The translations under genes were made by a program, and so were the position numbers. A DNA stretch of 64,000 nt. It comes from Shewanella sp. GD04112. Its GTDB lineage: Bacteria; Pseudomonadota; Gammaproteobacteria; Enterobacterales; Shewanellaceae. Shown here in pieces: positions 7,888-17,234 of this stretch (position 1 is the stretch's first letter; each line of letters opens with the position of its first letter). The stretch lies in NCBI RefSeq assembly GCF_029835735.1, contig NZ_JAOEAL010000001.1, forward strand, positions 3,596,001 to 3,660,000, read 5' to 3'. The notes under the pieces are model-generated. The model saw nothing but the letters and a program-made list of their open reading frames with translations, made no database searches and was not told where the DNA came from.

Positions 7888-9612
7888 GTGCAATTAACGA
7901 TAAATAAAGCCGCGATTCAAGACGCCATCAGCACAGCTAAAAAGTATTTAACTAACGAGCTGCGTGATCATTTATCCCAAGCCAAGATCAGTGCGCAGTT
8001 GTGCTTACTGGCCTTGCTATTCGCCATCTTCGCCTCCTGCGTGATCCTGTTGTTTCGACTCTTGCTCCTGTGGGCGAACCATTACACCCAAATCGAGACG
8101 CTGGATTCTACGGGTAACATCGCCGACTGGCGAGCCCTGTTGCCACTTTTTGGCGCCTTGTTGATCTGGATTGTCGCCAAACTCGGCTCCAAACGTTACA
8201 AGCGCATGGGGATTGCCTATGTATTACATAGGGTTAAATTGCACTATGGCAAAATTCCACTGCAATCTGCTGCGGGACAATTTTTTCAGGCGCTGTTTGC
8301 CTTAGGTACTAATTTCTCGGTAGGGCGCGAAGGCCCTGCCATTCACCTCGGCGCCGTGAGTGCCAGTGTTTTAGCCGAAAAATTTAATCTTCCCGATAAT
8401 AGCGTGCGGATTATGTGCGCCAGCGGGATTGCCGCAGGGATAGCCGCAACCTTTAACGCCCCGCTAGCGGCAGTAATATTTGTACTCGAAGTGATAGTGC
8501 GCGAGTACAAGGTGCATTACTTCTTCCCCATAATGCTGTCCGCCATTTGTGGGGCGGTTTCCAGCCAGCTGGTTTTTGGTAATGTGCACGAGTTTGATCG
8601 TATTCAAGTAATCCATATTCCATTAGACCACTATCCCATTTTAGCCTTGGGCGGCATTGCACTGGGCTGCGCCGCAGCCTTCTTCAATTACGCACTCCTT
8701 AAAGTCACCGCCACTGGGCAAAACTGGCCACTGATTTATCGATTATTACTGGCGGGCAGTATCACTACGCTGATTGGCTTAATCTTGCCCCAAGCCCTCG
8801 GCACTGGGGATTTGGCCATCAGTGAAGCCATTAGCGAGCACCCCAGTTTATTGCTGTTAATCGCCCTGCTGGCGGCCAAGATTATCGCCACCATAGCGGC
8901 AATCGGACTTGGGATCCCAGGTGGTTTGATTGGTCCACTCTATGGTATCGGCGCCTTAATAGGTGCAATCTTAGCCTTAGTTAGCGCCATTCTATTCCCT
9001 TCGATTGCGCCTTACGTTGGCCTCTATACGGTTATCGGCATGACGGCGATGATGGGCGTTTGCCTCAGTGCGCCGCTCGCCGCCCTGGTGGCGCTGCTTG
9101 AGATGACCAACGATGCCAGTATCATTCTGCCGGCAATGTTTGTGACCATTCCCGCCTTCTTGATTGCCTATCAAGGGTTTAAAACCAACTCTATTTTCTT
9201 CAAGCAGCTAGAGATTATGGGTCTAGGTTATAAAGTCGCCCCAGTGAATTTGGCGCTACAGAAAAAAGGCGTGCGCGCCCTGATGGATAAGCGTTTTGTT
9301 ATCGTCAACAACAACGACGAGCTGCTGCTCGAAGTGTTAAAACGCGCCGAAGGTCGCCCTGTGTTAGTGCGTAACGCCGATGGGGTGATCGAAATGCTCA
9401 GCCTCGAGATGCAATCCTACGATGACAACATCACCCTCTCGCGCCATCCGATGCAGGGGTTGAGTGACACTAAAACCCTCGATGAGGTGTATAACTTGTT
9501 GTCGCCCAAACGCAGCGGTGAGGTGTTTATCTATCAAGATACCCCAGACAATGTGGTGGGGGTGGTCAGTTGGTCGAACCTACAGCAAGAAATTCGCTCC
9601 GGCCAAGTCTAA
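7888..9612 (+). CDS. ClC-family chloride channel/antiporter with C-terminal CBS-like region
   Basis: The frame is open from 7807 (601 residues), but I prefer the GTG at 7888 (574 residues) because the longer form runs into the divergent gene. With this start the gating glutamate in GREGPAIHLG is residue 148, the same number as in E. coli ClcA. The second signature GIPGGLIGPLYG matches the GxPGGxFxP region. The first signature (GSGIP in ClcA) is replaced by a KRMGIAYVLH segment, so anion selectivity or coupling may differ. About ten hydrophobic segments are followed by a cytoplasmic tail (from VRALMDKRFVIV) that looks like a degenerate CBS pair. Likely an inner-membrane Cl-/H+ antiporter or channel involved in acid or osmotic response. 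Confidence 0.88.
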   Translation: MQLTINKAAIQDAISTAKKYLTNELRDHLSQAKISAQLCLLALLFAIFASCVILLFRLLLLWANHYTQIETLDSTGNIADWRALLPLFGALLIWIVAKLGSKRYKRMGIAYVLHRVKLHYGKIPLQSAAGQFFQALFALGTNFSVGREGPAIHLGAVSASVLAEKFNLPDNSVRIMCASGIAAGIAATFNAPLAAVIFVLEVIVREYKVHYFFPIMLSAICGAVSSQLVFGNVHEFDRIQVIHIPLDHYPILALGGIALGCAAAFFNYALLKVTATGQNWPLIYRLLLAGSITTLIGLILPQALGTGDLAISEAISEHPSLLLLIALLAAKIIATIAAIGLGIPGGLIGPLYGIGALIGAILALVSAILFPSIAPYVGLYTVIGMTAMMGVCLSAPLAALVALLEMTNDASIILPAMFVTIPAFLIAYQGFKTNSIFFKQLEIMGLGYKVAPVNLALQKKGVRALMDKRFVIVNNNDELLLEVLKRAEGRPVLVRNADGVIEMLSLEMQSYDDNITLSRHPMQGLSDTKTLDEVYNLLSPKRSGEVFIYQDTPDNVVGVVSWSNLQQEIRSGQV

Positions 9613-9803
9613 TCCCTGCGAAGATGGGCTTTGATTCACAAAATCCTGTATTAGCTGCCTAAAAAATCTATACGAGGGCGCAGCGACTATTTCGCTGCCC
9701 CTGTGCATCTGTTACAATCGCGCCTCAGCCACCCTACATATACACCAGGGCACAAAGCGCGACATTGCACTTTAACGCCCCCTAGCAATTGGAAAACAGG
9801 CTG

Positions 9804-10823
9804 ATGAACCAGTTCGAAGGATCTCATATCCTCTCCGTAAACCAGTTAGATCTTGATTCAATCCAAACTATTTTTAATGTTGCCCATCGTATGATGCCCT
9901 ATGCACTTCGTGAGAAGCGCACTAAGGTGCTCGAAGGCGCCATTTTAGGTAACCTGTTTTTCGAGCCTAGTACCCGTACCCGCGTGAGTTTTGGCTGTGC
10001 CTTTAACTTACTCGGCGGCCATGTGCGTGAAACCACAGGCATGGCCTCTTCGTCCTTATCTAAGGGCGAGTCACTGTACGATACCGCACGTGTACTCTCG
10101 ACCTATTCCGATGTGATTGCGATGCGCCACCCCGACTCTTATTCGGTGAAAGAGTTTGCTGAAGGTAGCCGCGTGCCTGTAATCAACGGTGGTGATGGTT
10201 CGAACGAGCATCCGACTCAAGCCCTGCTCGATTTGTTCACCATCCAAAAAGAGTTAGGCCATGCTGGCCGCGGTATCGATGGCATGCATATCGCCATGGT
10301 CGGCGACTTAAAATTTGGTCGTACCGTGCATTCCCTGTCGCGCCTGTTGTGCATGTATAAGAACATCAGCTTCACACTGATTTCGCCAACTGAATTAGCA
10401 ATGCCTGACTATGTGATCTCCGACATTGAAAATGCTGGCCATAGCATCAAAATAACAGACCAGCTTGAAGGCCACTTAGATAAAGCCGACATTCTTTATC
10501 TGACCCGCATTCAAGAAGAGCGCTTCCCATCCCAGGAAGAAGCGAACAAATACCGCGGAAAATTCCGTTTAAATCGCAGTATTTACACCCAACATTGCAA
10601 ATCTAACACTGTGATCATGCACCCGCTGCCACGGGATTCGCGTGCGCAAGCTAATGAGTTAGATAATGATTTGAACAGCCATCCTAATCTCGCTATCTTC
10701 AGACAGGCGGACAATGGACTGCTAATTCGTATGGCACTGTTTGCATTGACACTCGGGGTTGACTCGCAACTCGAAAAATATGAGTGTCCCGTTAATTGGT
10801 ATTCACGTAAAGCCGATCGCTAA
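9804..10823 (+). CDS. pyrB: Aspartate carbamoyltransferase, catalytic chain
   Basis: A 339-residue enzyme joining carbamoyl phosphate and aspartate, the committed step of pyrimidine synthesis. The carbamoyl-phosphate loop FFEPSTRTRVSF and the HPTQALLDLFTIQ motif are intact. HPLPRDSRAQ supplies the aspartate-binding region. Start at 9804 is preferred over the TTG at 9789 because AGG lies 6 bases before the ATG. It is about 28 residues longer than E. coli PyrB (311), mostly at the C-terminus (GVDSQLEKYECPVNWYSRK). No pyrI regulatory chain gene follows; hemL lies 26 bases downstream. A hairpin at about 9676-9701 lies upstream but lacks a U-run, so pyrL-type attenuation is not supported. Confidence 0.93.
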   Translation: MNQFEGSHILSVNQLDLDSIQTIFNVAHRMMPYALREKRTKVLEGAILGNLFFEPSTRTRVSFGCAFNLLGGHVRETTGMASSSLSKGESLYDTARVLSTYSDVIAMRHPDSYSVKEFAEGSRVPVINGGDGSNEHPTQALLDLFTIQKELGHAGRGIDGMHIAMVGDLKFGRTVHSLSRLLCMYKNISFTLISPTELAMPDYVISDIENAGHSIKITDQLEGHLDKADILYLTRIQEERFPSQEEANKYRGKFRLNRSIYTQHCKSNTVIMHPLPRDSRAQANELDNDLNSHPNLAIFRQADNGLLIRMALFALTLGVDSQLEKYECPVNWYSRKADR

Positions 10824-10849
10824 TCGGCTACTTACTTTAAGGACTTAAC

Positions 10850-12142
10850 ATGACCCGTTCCGAAGCGCTATTTGAACAGGCTAAAAAAACCATCCCCGGC
10901 GGTGTTAACTCTCCGGTTCGTGCATTTAACGGTGTAGGTGGTTCGCCGCTGTTTATTGAAAAAGCTGATGGCGCTTATATTTACGATGCCGATGGTAAAG
11001 CTTATATCGACTATGTAGGCTCTTGGGGCCCGATGATTTTAGGCCACAACCATCCGAAGATCCGTGAAGCCGTATTAGCAGCTGTTGAAAACGGCTTATC
11101 TTTCGGTGCACCAACCGAGCTTGAAGTACAAATGGCTGAGAAAGTCATCGCCATGGTACCTTCTATAGAACAAGTACGTATGGTGAGTTCAGGCACTGAA
11201 GCCACCATGAGTGCGATTCGTTTAGCTCGCGGTTTTACCAATCGTGACAAGATCTTAAAGTTTGAAGGCTGCTACCACGGTCACGCAGACTGCCTATTAG
11301 TTAAAGCAGGTTCTGGTGCTTTGACCTTAGGCCAACCAAGCTCTCCAGGTATTCCTGAAGATTTCGCAAAGCACACCTTAACCGCTGTGTATAACGATCT
11401 CGATTCAGTTCGTAGCCTGTTCGAGCAATATCCGACTGAAATCTCTTGTATCATCATCGAGCCTGTCGCAGGCAACATGAACTGTATCCCACCTATCCCA
11501 GGCTTCCTCGAAGGTCTGCGTGCTATGTGTGATGAGTTTGGTGCGCTGCTCATCATCGACGAAGTGATGACTGGTTTCCGTGTATCAAGAAGCGGTGCTC
11601 AAGGCCACTATGGCGTTACTCCTGACTTAACCACACTGGGTAAAGTCATCGGCGGCGGCATGCCTGTGGGTGCATTTGGCGGTCGTAAAGAAGTAATGCA
11701 GTTTATCGCTCCAACGGGTCCTGTGTACCAAGCCGGTACCCTGTCAGGTAACCCAATTGCGATGTCAGCGGGTCTCGCACAAATGGAAGCCCTGTGTGAA
11801 GAAGGTCTGTACGAAGCACTAAGCGCGAAAACCAAACGTATCGCCGAAGGCTTTAAAGCTGCGGCCGACAAACACGGTATTCCAATGGCCATCAACTATG
11901 TCGGTGGCATGTTCGGCTTCTTCTTTACAGAGCAAGAGCAGATCACGCGCTTCGATCAAGTGACTAAGTGCAATATTGAACACTTCCGCACTTTCTATCA
12001 CGGCATGTTAGATGAAGGGGTTTACTTAGCACCGAGCGCCTATGAAGCAGGCTTCCTGTCGATGGCCCATGGCGAAGAAGAACTGCGCCTCACGCTAGAA
12101 GCGGCGGACCGCGTATTAGGTCGTATGAAAGCGGCAATGTAA
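10850..12142 (+). CDS. hemL: Glutamate-1-semialdehyde 2,1-aminomutase
   Basis: A 430-residue PLP enzyme that converts glutamate-1-semialdehyde to 5-aminolevulinate in the C5 haem pathway. Diagnostic stretches are PGGVNSPVRAFNGVGG at the N-terminus, SSGTEATMSAIRLARG (cofactor phosphate binding), IIDEVMTGFRVS with the PLP-binding Asp, and TLGKVIGGGMPVGAFGG with the catalytic Lys. Length is that of bacterial HemL (about 426-430). AAGGA sits 7 bases before the ATG. It follows pyrB closely and ends in its own strong terminator. Confidence 0.97.
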   Translation: MTRSEALFEQAKKTIPGGVNSPVRAFNGVGGSPLFIEKADGAYIYDADGKAYIDYVGSWGPMILGHNHPKIREAVLAAVENGLSFGAPTELEVQMAEKVIAMVPSIEQVRMVSSGTEATMSAIRLARGFTNRDKILKFEGCYHGHADCLLVKAGSGALTLGQPSSPGIPEDFAKHTLTAVYNDLDSVRSLFEQYPTEISCIIIEPVAGNMNCIPPIPGFLEGLRAMCDEFGALLIIDEVMTGFRVSRSGAQGHYGVTPDLTTLGKVIGGGMPVGAFGGRKEVMQFIAPTGPVYQAGTLSGNPIAMSAGLAQMEALCEEGLYEALSAKTKRIAEGFKAAADKHGIPMAINYVGGMFGFFFTEQEQITRFDQVTKCNIEHFRTFYHGMLDEGVYLAPSAYEAGFLSMAHGEEELRLTLEAADRVLGRMKAAM

Positions 12143-12160
12143 GCGAGAGCTTAAAACACT

Positions 12161-12186
12161 AAGGGACGCATTTGCGTCCCTTTTTA
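12161..12186 (+). terminator. Intrinsic terminator of hemL
   Basis: Stem AAGGGACGCA / TGCGTCCCTT with a 2-base loop and a T-run, 18 bases after the hemL stop. Confidence 0.85.
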
Positions 12187-12229
12187 TTGCTTGGCGTTTG
12201 AACAGGCTATTGCGTGAGCCTTGACTCCA

Positions 12230-12427
12230 TCAATAGCTATCGGATCGTTTCGAGCCTAAAGCGGATTTAAATACCACCGCCGCGACTAAGACCTGTAAAG
12301 TCAAAGTGATATGGTCAACCATCAGGCTAGGATTATGTAATATTCCTAATGCGATCAGCTGCTTGCCACTATATGTTAACCACACTAATGAGCCTAATAA
12401 CATCAGACTGCGGAGCACAAATGTCAT
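12230..12427 (-). CDS. Small two-helix membrane protein of unknown function
   Basis: A 65-residue protein with two likely membrane helices: LRSLMLLGSLVWLTYSG near the N-terminus and ITLTLQVLVAAVVFKSAL towards the C-terminus, followed by a basic/polar tail (GSKRSDSY). AAGGATAACGCAAA upstream gives a good ribosome binding site at proper spacing, which is the main reason to believe it over chance. It is convergent with hemL and not part of an obvious operon. No family recognised. Confidence 0.6.
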   Translation of the reverse strand: MTFVLRSLMLLGSLVWLTYSGKQLIALGILHNPSLMVDHITLTLQVLVAAVVFKSALGSKRSDSY

Positions 12428-12960
12428 TTTGCGTTATCCTTAAGATACAACATCCAGTGTCTTAACTACTAAAGTGGCACAAGATACAGCTCACTTTCTA
12501 TCCAGTCAATATTTTGACTTGGTCATTTTTGTGACACAGTTAAAGAATCCCGCACTCAGCACCGTAAACAGCACAAAATCCGATCCTTCGCCTCTGTGAC
12601 TGCATTTTCGTGCAATATTTCCTTCATAAAGAAAAATTAATTGCGGGATCGACAAAATAACTGCTTAGACTTTAATCGTAGATCTTACTTTACAGTCCTT
12701 TGGCAATCTCAACTAAACAAGATAAAAAACTACACATTAAAAACTAAATAGTGTTTAACGCTAAAATCTAACCATTTTCACTGAGACCAATATCACAAAA
12801 TGACGCAAAACCGAGTTACAGCTAACAGTTGCGTTATTCACCCCATTATGTTCTGATCCGCACGCATTAACACGGCAAGCTTAATTTAGCCTTGATAATG
12901 CCATTCAATAGCTCGCCTTTGGCTTGCCACGACATTAAAACAGCAGTTGGAATTGCAGTT
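12428..12960. other. AT-rich intergenic region upstream of nhaD
   Basis: About 530 bases between two divergent starts. The frame of nhaD stays open back to 12892 but without a ribosome site. No operator, RNA or repeat was recognised. Confidence 0.5.
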
Positions 12961-14208
12961 ATGTTATATACCTTTCTGATCATACTGGCGGTGCTCGCAT
13001 TGCTCAGTATTATTTTCGAAGAAGTCACCCACCTCAATAAAGCAAAAACCACCTTATTCTTTGGCTGTATTTCCTGGGTAGCACTGTTTATGGCTGCCGG
13101 AGACGCCAACCATGAGAAATTGGTTGCCCATCAACTCAATGAAAACTTGCTCGAAATTGCCACCCTGTGGCTGTTTTTGATGTCGACAATGACCTTTGTG
13201 GCCTATCTAAACGCCAAAGGTATGATCCAAATTATGGTGCAGAAGCTATTCCCGCAGAAGGTTTCTGTACGCTTGTTAATGATCCAAGTGGCCTTATTCG
13301 CACTTATCCTGTCGGCTTTCTGTGATAACGTCACCGCGACCTTAGTGTCTTTAGGCTTATTAACAACCTTTAAGCTCGAAAAGCAAATGCGCCGCAGAAT
13401 GGCGGTGTTGATTATTTTCGCCGTGAACTCTGGCGGTGTGGCTCTGATCACCGGTGACGTTACCACCCTGATGATCTTCTTAGGCGGCCACGTACACATC
13501 TCCGAACTGTTGATGCTGTTTATCCCATCTGCCGTGAGTGTGATTTTACTGGCGACGCTGTTCTCATTGAAGGCAGAAGGCGTGGTGTCCACCACCCCGA
13601 TTAAGCACAGCTATCAAACCGTGGATCTGCTAATTGCCTTAGTGTTCTTCTGCACGATTCTGATGACCATGCTGCTGAACATTCTCTTCGGTATTCCACC
13701 GGTACTGACCTTCCTAACTGGTCTGTCGATTATGTTCCTTATCGGCCACACCACCCGCAGTGATAAAGAAGAAATCAAGATCCTCGAATATATTCGTCAA
13801 GTCGAATACGACACTCTGTTGTTCTTCCTAGGGATTTTACTGCTGGTTGGTATGCTTAAAGAAATCGGCACCTTAGATATGCTGACCGAAGCTTACAGCC
13901 TGTTTAATCCAAACATCTCTAACTTCGTTACAGGTATGGGTTCAGCCCTTATCGATAACGTGCCATTGACGGCTGCGCTGCTTAAAGCAGAGCCAGTGCT
14001 CAACACCCCTGAATGGTTAGGCTTAACCTACAGTGTGGGCGTGGGTGGTTCGTTGTTAGTGATTGGTTCGGCTGCGGGTATCGTCGCCATGAGCAAAGTA
14101 AAAGAGCTGACTTTCGTAAGCTACCTGAAATATGTGCCAGCCCTGTTCCTATGCTATAGCGTGGGTTACGCCCTGACCTTATTCTTGGCTTACAACTTCT
14201 TCGCTTAA
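12961..14208 (+). CDS. nhaD: Na+/H+ antiporter NhaD
   Basis: A 415-residue polytopic inner-membrane antiporter of the NhaD/ion-transporter superfamily, exporting Na+ (or Li+) for protons. Two charged discontinuous-helix motifs are visible: AFCDNVTATLVSLGLL in the first half and SALIDNVPLTAALLKAE in the second, each with the Asp-Asn pair typical of the family. About 12 hydrophobic segments are present. I place the start at MLYTFLII (12961), the beginning of the first membrane segment; the open frame starts at 12892. This gene would fit a marine or brackish lifestyle. It stands alone with its own terminator. Confidence 0.9.
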   Translation: MLYTFLIILAVLALLSIIFEEVTHLNKAKTTLFFGCISWVALFMAAGDANHEKLVAHQLNENLLEIATLWLFLMSTMTFVAYLNAKGMIQIMVQKLFPQKVSVRLLMIQVALFALILSAFCDNVTATLVSLGLLTTFKLEKQMRRRMAVLIIFAVNSGGVALITGDVTTLMIFLGGHVHISELLMLFIPSAVSVILLATLFSLKAEGVVSTTPIKHSYQTVDLLIALVFFCTILMTMLLNILFGIPPVLTFLTGLSIMFLIGHTTRSDKEEIKILEYIRQVEYDTLLFFLGILLLVGMLKEIGTLDMLTEAYSLFNPNISNFVTGMGSALIDNVPLTAALLKAEPVLNTPEWLGLTYSVGVGGSLLVIGSAAGIVAMSKVKELTFVSYLKYVPALFLCYSVGYALTLFLAYNFFA

Positions 14209-14226
14209 GTTTTGATTTTAAGCGAT

Positions 14227-14254
14227 AAAAAAGGCGCCCATCGGCGCCTTTTTT
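14227..14254. terminator. Bidirectional terminator between nhaD and gspB
   Basis: AAAAAAGGCGCC / GGCGCCTTTTTT with loop CATC lies between the convergent genes and is symmetrical. Confidence 0.9.
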
Positions 14255-14271
14255 GTTTGTAATATAACAAG

Positions 14272-15372
14272 TTAAATCGCTGGCACCCTAAACTGCTTGC
14301 CTTGGATTTCGAGCACCACATCCCGCGGACGAATCGCAATAATCTTTAACTTGCCCCCAATCTGGTCGCCTTCCTGTAACTCTGCACCATCGACATTCAA
14401 CCAACGCTGACTCGCATCCGTCGAATAAACGTGGGCAACAATATTAAATTCAGGCACTTGTAGCTGTAACCCTGCAGGCAGTTGCCCATATTTAGGAATA
14501 TCGTCGTTTTCGACCTTAGGTATAGGATCAAGCTTGGGCTCAGTTACCGGCGTCTTAGCCGCTTTCACATATTCCACATCCTTGAGCGCATCCTGAAAAT
14601 TCGCGACTAACTCATCCTCTTTGCGGCTCTGCGCCGTCTCTAAGCCCACATCGGCCGCCGCCGCATTGACTTGCTCACGCAGTGCCTCGAGTGTCGCTAA
14701 GCCCTGACGATTCGCATTAGCGCCCAACATAATAGGCTCTGATTCGCTCGTATCCTGTGGCGCAACGTTTTCGGCAGAGGATTGCTGCGTTCGGGTCGTT
14801 TCATCTAAGGCGGCAGACGTCGCCAGATAGTCATCATAGCTAGGATCCGCACTCGCAGAAGCGGATGCAGTGGCAGCCTGAGTTGAACTTATGTTAGAGC
14901 TCAGATAAGGCTGAACGTTTGCAGGCGCTTCATTTAATACCTGCTCCCTTGGCAGTGCCACTTTACCCGCTAATCGAAACCCTGACGATTCAGCATAGGT
15001 TTGCTCTGATCCAACAGTTTGCAGCGCAGCGCTAGTAACTGCACCTGATGAGGCGCGAACACCTTCGGCAGATGGCTGCACGGTGGAGGCTGTCTGTGGC
15101 GTGTATTCAGCCTTTCTATCAGCCATGCTTGGATTGATACTGCTAGGCGCCGCATTTACTATCGACATCGCATTTTGCTGTTGCCAATTCGCCACACCCC
15201 ACGCCACACCTACACCAAGCGCCACCGCAACGGCGAGCAAGGATAATTTGGCCACGGGGAATGCAGATTTACGCGCCGTAGGATAACTTGCCCTCGGCGT
15301 TAATACCGCATCGGGTAAGGGTGAAGTTTGTTGCTGCTTATTACGGGTTACCGCATCGAGTAAAATGGACAT
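14272..15372 (-). CDS. gspB: General secretion pathway protein GspB (ExeB-like)
   Basis: A 366-residue bitopic inner-membrane protein. A cytoplasmic N-terminus of about 45 residues is followed by one membrane helix (KLSLLAVAVALGVGVAWGV), a long low-complexity Ser/Ala/Thr/Gln periplasmic linker, and a C-terminal domain of about 70 residues (LPAGLQLQVPEFNIVAHVYS ... IRPRDVVLEIQGKQF). That last domain matches the T2SSB/GspB fold, which is related to GspC HR domains. In Aeromonas ExeB works with ExeA to place the secretin in the outer membrane through the peptidoglycan. The start overlaps the stop of exeA by one base (TAATG), so the pair is coupled. Other type II secretion genes are not in this window. 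Confidence 0.85.
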   Translation of the reverse strand: MSILLDAVTRNKQQQTSPLPDAVLTPRASYPTARKSAFPVAKLSLLAVAVALGVGVAWGVANWQQQNAMSIVNAAPSSINPSMADRKAEYTPQTASTVQPSAEGVRASSGAVTSAALQTVGSEQTYAESSGFRLAGKVALPREQVLNEAPANVQPYLSSNISSTQAATASASASADPSYDDYLATSAALDETTRTQQSSAENVAPQDTSESEPIMLGANANRQGLATLEALREQVNAAAADVGLETAQSRKEDELVANFQDALKDVEYVKAAKTPVTEPKLDPIPKVENDDIPKYGQLPAGLQLQVPEFNIVAHVYSTDASQRWLNVDGAELQEGDQIGGKLKIIAIRPRDVVLEIQGKQFRVPAI

Positions 15373-17060
15373 TAACTCTGCGCTCCATTATCGGTAAGGC
15401 GCGGTCCCTGCTCACTTAAATACAAATTCAGTCTCACTAAGGTTTGATTACCTGCAATCCCGTCGGCCTTTAAACCATGTTGGCTTTGGAAAGCTTTCAG
15501 ATCGTTCTCTAATTTCAGATCGAATTGAGACACCCGGCGCGAAGGTCGGTTAGCCACATGGGCAAGGGCGTTTTCAAGCCATTGTAATTGCCCAGGACTC
15601 GACTTCTGACTGATTTCCAGCATAGGCAAGTTAGGCGCCTGCCAGAGAATTTCAAAGGTGCCACTAAAATGTTGATTGAACCAGGCTCTATCGACCCAAA
15701 GCTGCTGCTCGCCCAACTGCATCAATAGCTGATCAGCATCAACGGCTACCACAGCGCCATAAAAATCTTGTTGGTTATCATCCACTAAATACACAACCGC
15801 GGGATAATTGAGCCGTGTGAGCGACATCCAATTGCCCTGCTGTTGATAGCAGGAAAGCCCCTGCTCCAGCGCCGACTGGCACGCGGTTAGGCCTTTAAAG
15901 GGGACTTTCCCCCACACATTAAAGAGGCCTGCAAAGGCGGTATCGATACTGCGGCTTTGTTTGATGGCCTCCTGCAACACCCGCACACTCGGATCCGGCG
16001 CCGCAAGCGTTTGCGGCTCGCTAGCCACTGTCGCACTCTGGGTTGCAGCCAGTGTTTGCTCCGGCTGAATACTATTAGCTTGAGTTGCTGCTTGAGTTGC
16101 GGCAGGTGTCGTTTGGCTCACTTGTGTCACAGGCGAATTGGCCACATTGGCAACCGCTGGACTTTCGGTAAATAACCAATAAGACACGCCGAAAGCCACA
16201 ACCAATGCCGCCGCAATAGCGCTCGGCCACAAGAGTTTATTTTGTTGTGGTTCTTCTTCGCCTAATACTTCAGCCGCCGCTTGTCTCACCATATGGTGAT
16301 CTATTGGCACCTTAGATTGTGCGTAACCCGCCATCAAGGCACGTTCACACAATAAGTTAATTAACCGCGGAATACCGCCACTGTATTTGTGCAGCACTTT
16401 AATTGCTTTGCGAGTAAAAAGCGGTTCGAAACGACCTGCCACCTGTAAACGGTGCAACACATAGAGTGCGATTTCATCTTCATTCAGAGGCAATAGATGA
16501 TAACGGGCAGTAATACGCTGGGCTAACTGTCTAAGCTCTTGACGTTTAAGCAGCAATTGCAGCTCTGGCTGACCAATTAAGATCACCTGCAGCAGTTTTT
16601 TGGTGTCGGTCTCGAGATTGGTGAGCAGCCTTAATTGCTCTAATACTTCGGCACGCAGATGCTGTGCCTCATCGATGATGAGTACGGTATTGCGGCCTTT
16701 CTCATGATTAGCCAGTAAAAAACGACTCAGATGGTCAGTGAGTTGTTTAAGGGTTGGGTTTTCACCATAGCTAATCTTCAATTCATCACAGAGCGTGGCG
16801 AGTAACTCCAGCTCCGTCAGCGAAGGATTTAAAATAAATGCAGTGTCGGTATTATCAGGCAATTGCCCAAGTAAACAACGAGATACTGTCGTCTTCCCCG
16901 TGCCGACCTCCCCCGTCAACAACACAAAGCCCCCAGTTTCACCCAGTCCATAGGTCAAATGGGCTAAGGCCTCTCTGTGCCTGTCACTCAAAAATAAATA
17001 ATGGGGATTGGGTGCAATCGAAAAAGGGTTATCACTGAGTCCATAAAAGGCCTTGTACAT
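15372..17060 (-). CDS. exeA: ExeA-type AAA ATPase with peptidoglycan-binding domain (GspA)
   Basis: A 562-residue membrane ATPase. The N-terminal AAA domain carries Walker A GEVGTGKTT and Walker B VLIIDEAQHL. A membrane helix follows near residue 285 (LLWPSAIAAALVVAFGVSYWLF), then a Gln/Ala/Thr-rich linker. A periplasmic C-terminal region ends in a peptidoglycan_binding_1-like motif (LKAFQSQHGLKADGIAGNQT). This is the domain order of Aeromonas ExeA. Start chosen at MYKAFYGL (17060), the conserved N-terminus; the frame opens four codons earlier. Coupled to gspB, divergent from cca. Confidence 0.9.
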   Translation of the reverse strand: MYKAFYGLSDNPFSIAPNPHYLFLSDRHREALAHLTYGLGETGGFVLLTGEVGTGKTTVSRCLLGQLPDNTDTAFILNPSLTELELLATLCDELKISYGENPTLKQLTDHLSRFLLANHEKGRNTVLIIDEAQHLRAEVLEQLRLLTNLETDTKKLLQVILIGQPELQLLLKRQELRQLAQRITARYHLLPLNEDEIALYVLHRLQVAGRFEPLFTRKAIKVLHKYSGGIPRLINLLCERALMAGYAQSKVPIDHHMVRQAAAEVLGEEEPQQNKLLWPSAIAAALVVAFGVSYWLFTESPAVANVANSPVTQVSQTTPAATQAATQANSIQPEQTLAATQSATVASEPQTLAAPDPSVRVLQEAIKQSRSIDTAFAGLFNVWGKVPFKGLTACQSALEQGLSCYQQQGNWMSLTRLNYPAVVYLVDDNQQDFYGAVVAVDADQLLMQLGEQQLWVDRAWFNQHFSGTFEILWQAPNLPMLEISQKSSPGQLQWLENALAHVANRPSRRVSQFDLKLENDLKAFQSQHGLKADGIAGNQTLVRLNLYLSEQGPRLTDNGAQS

Positions 17061-17234
17061 ACCACCAATCATCCTAAGCTAAAAATAACGCCCCACGTTA
17101 AAACGTCCCAATGATATTGTCAAAACATCCGCAACATGGATGTGACATCCCAATAAATATCTGCACCCAAATTCGACTCGCCATCGCCTCATCATGTTAA
17201 GCTAGCTTTATGACACACTAGCTAAAATATTCCT

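Noticed and set aside
9676..9701. Hairpin upstream of pyrB as a pyrL-type attenuator
   Set aside because: No U-run after the stem and no convincing leader peptide; could just be the end of the ClC transcript.
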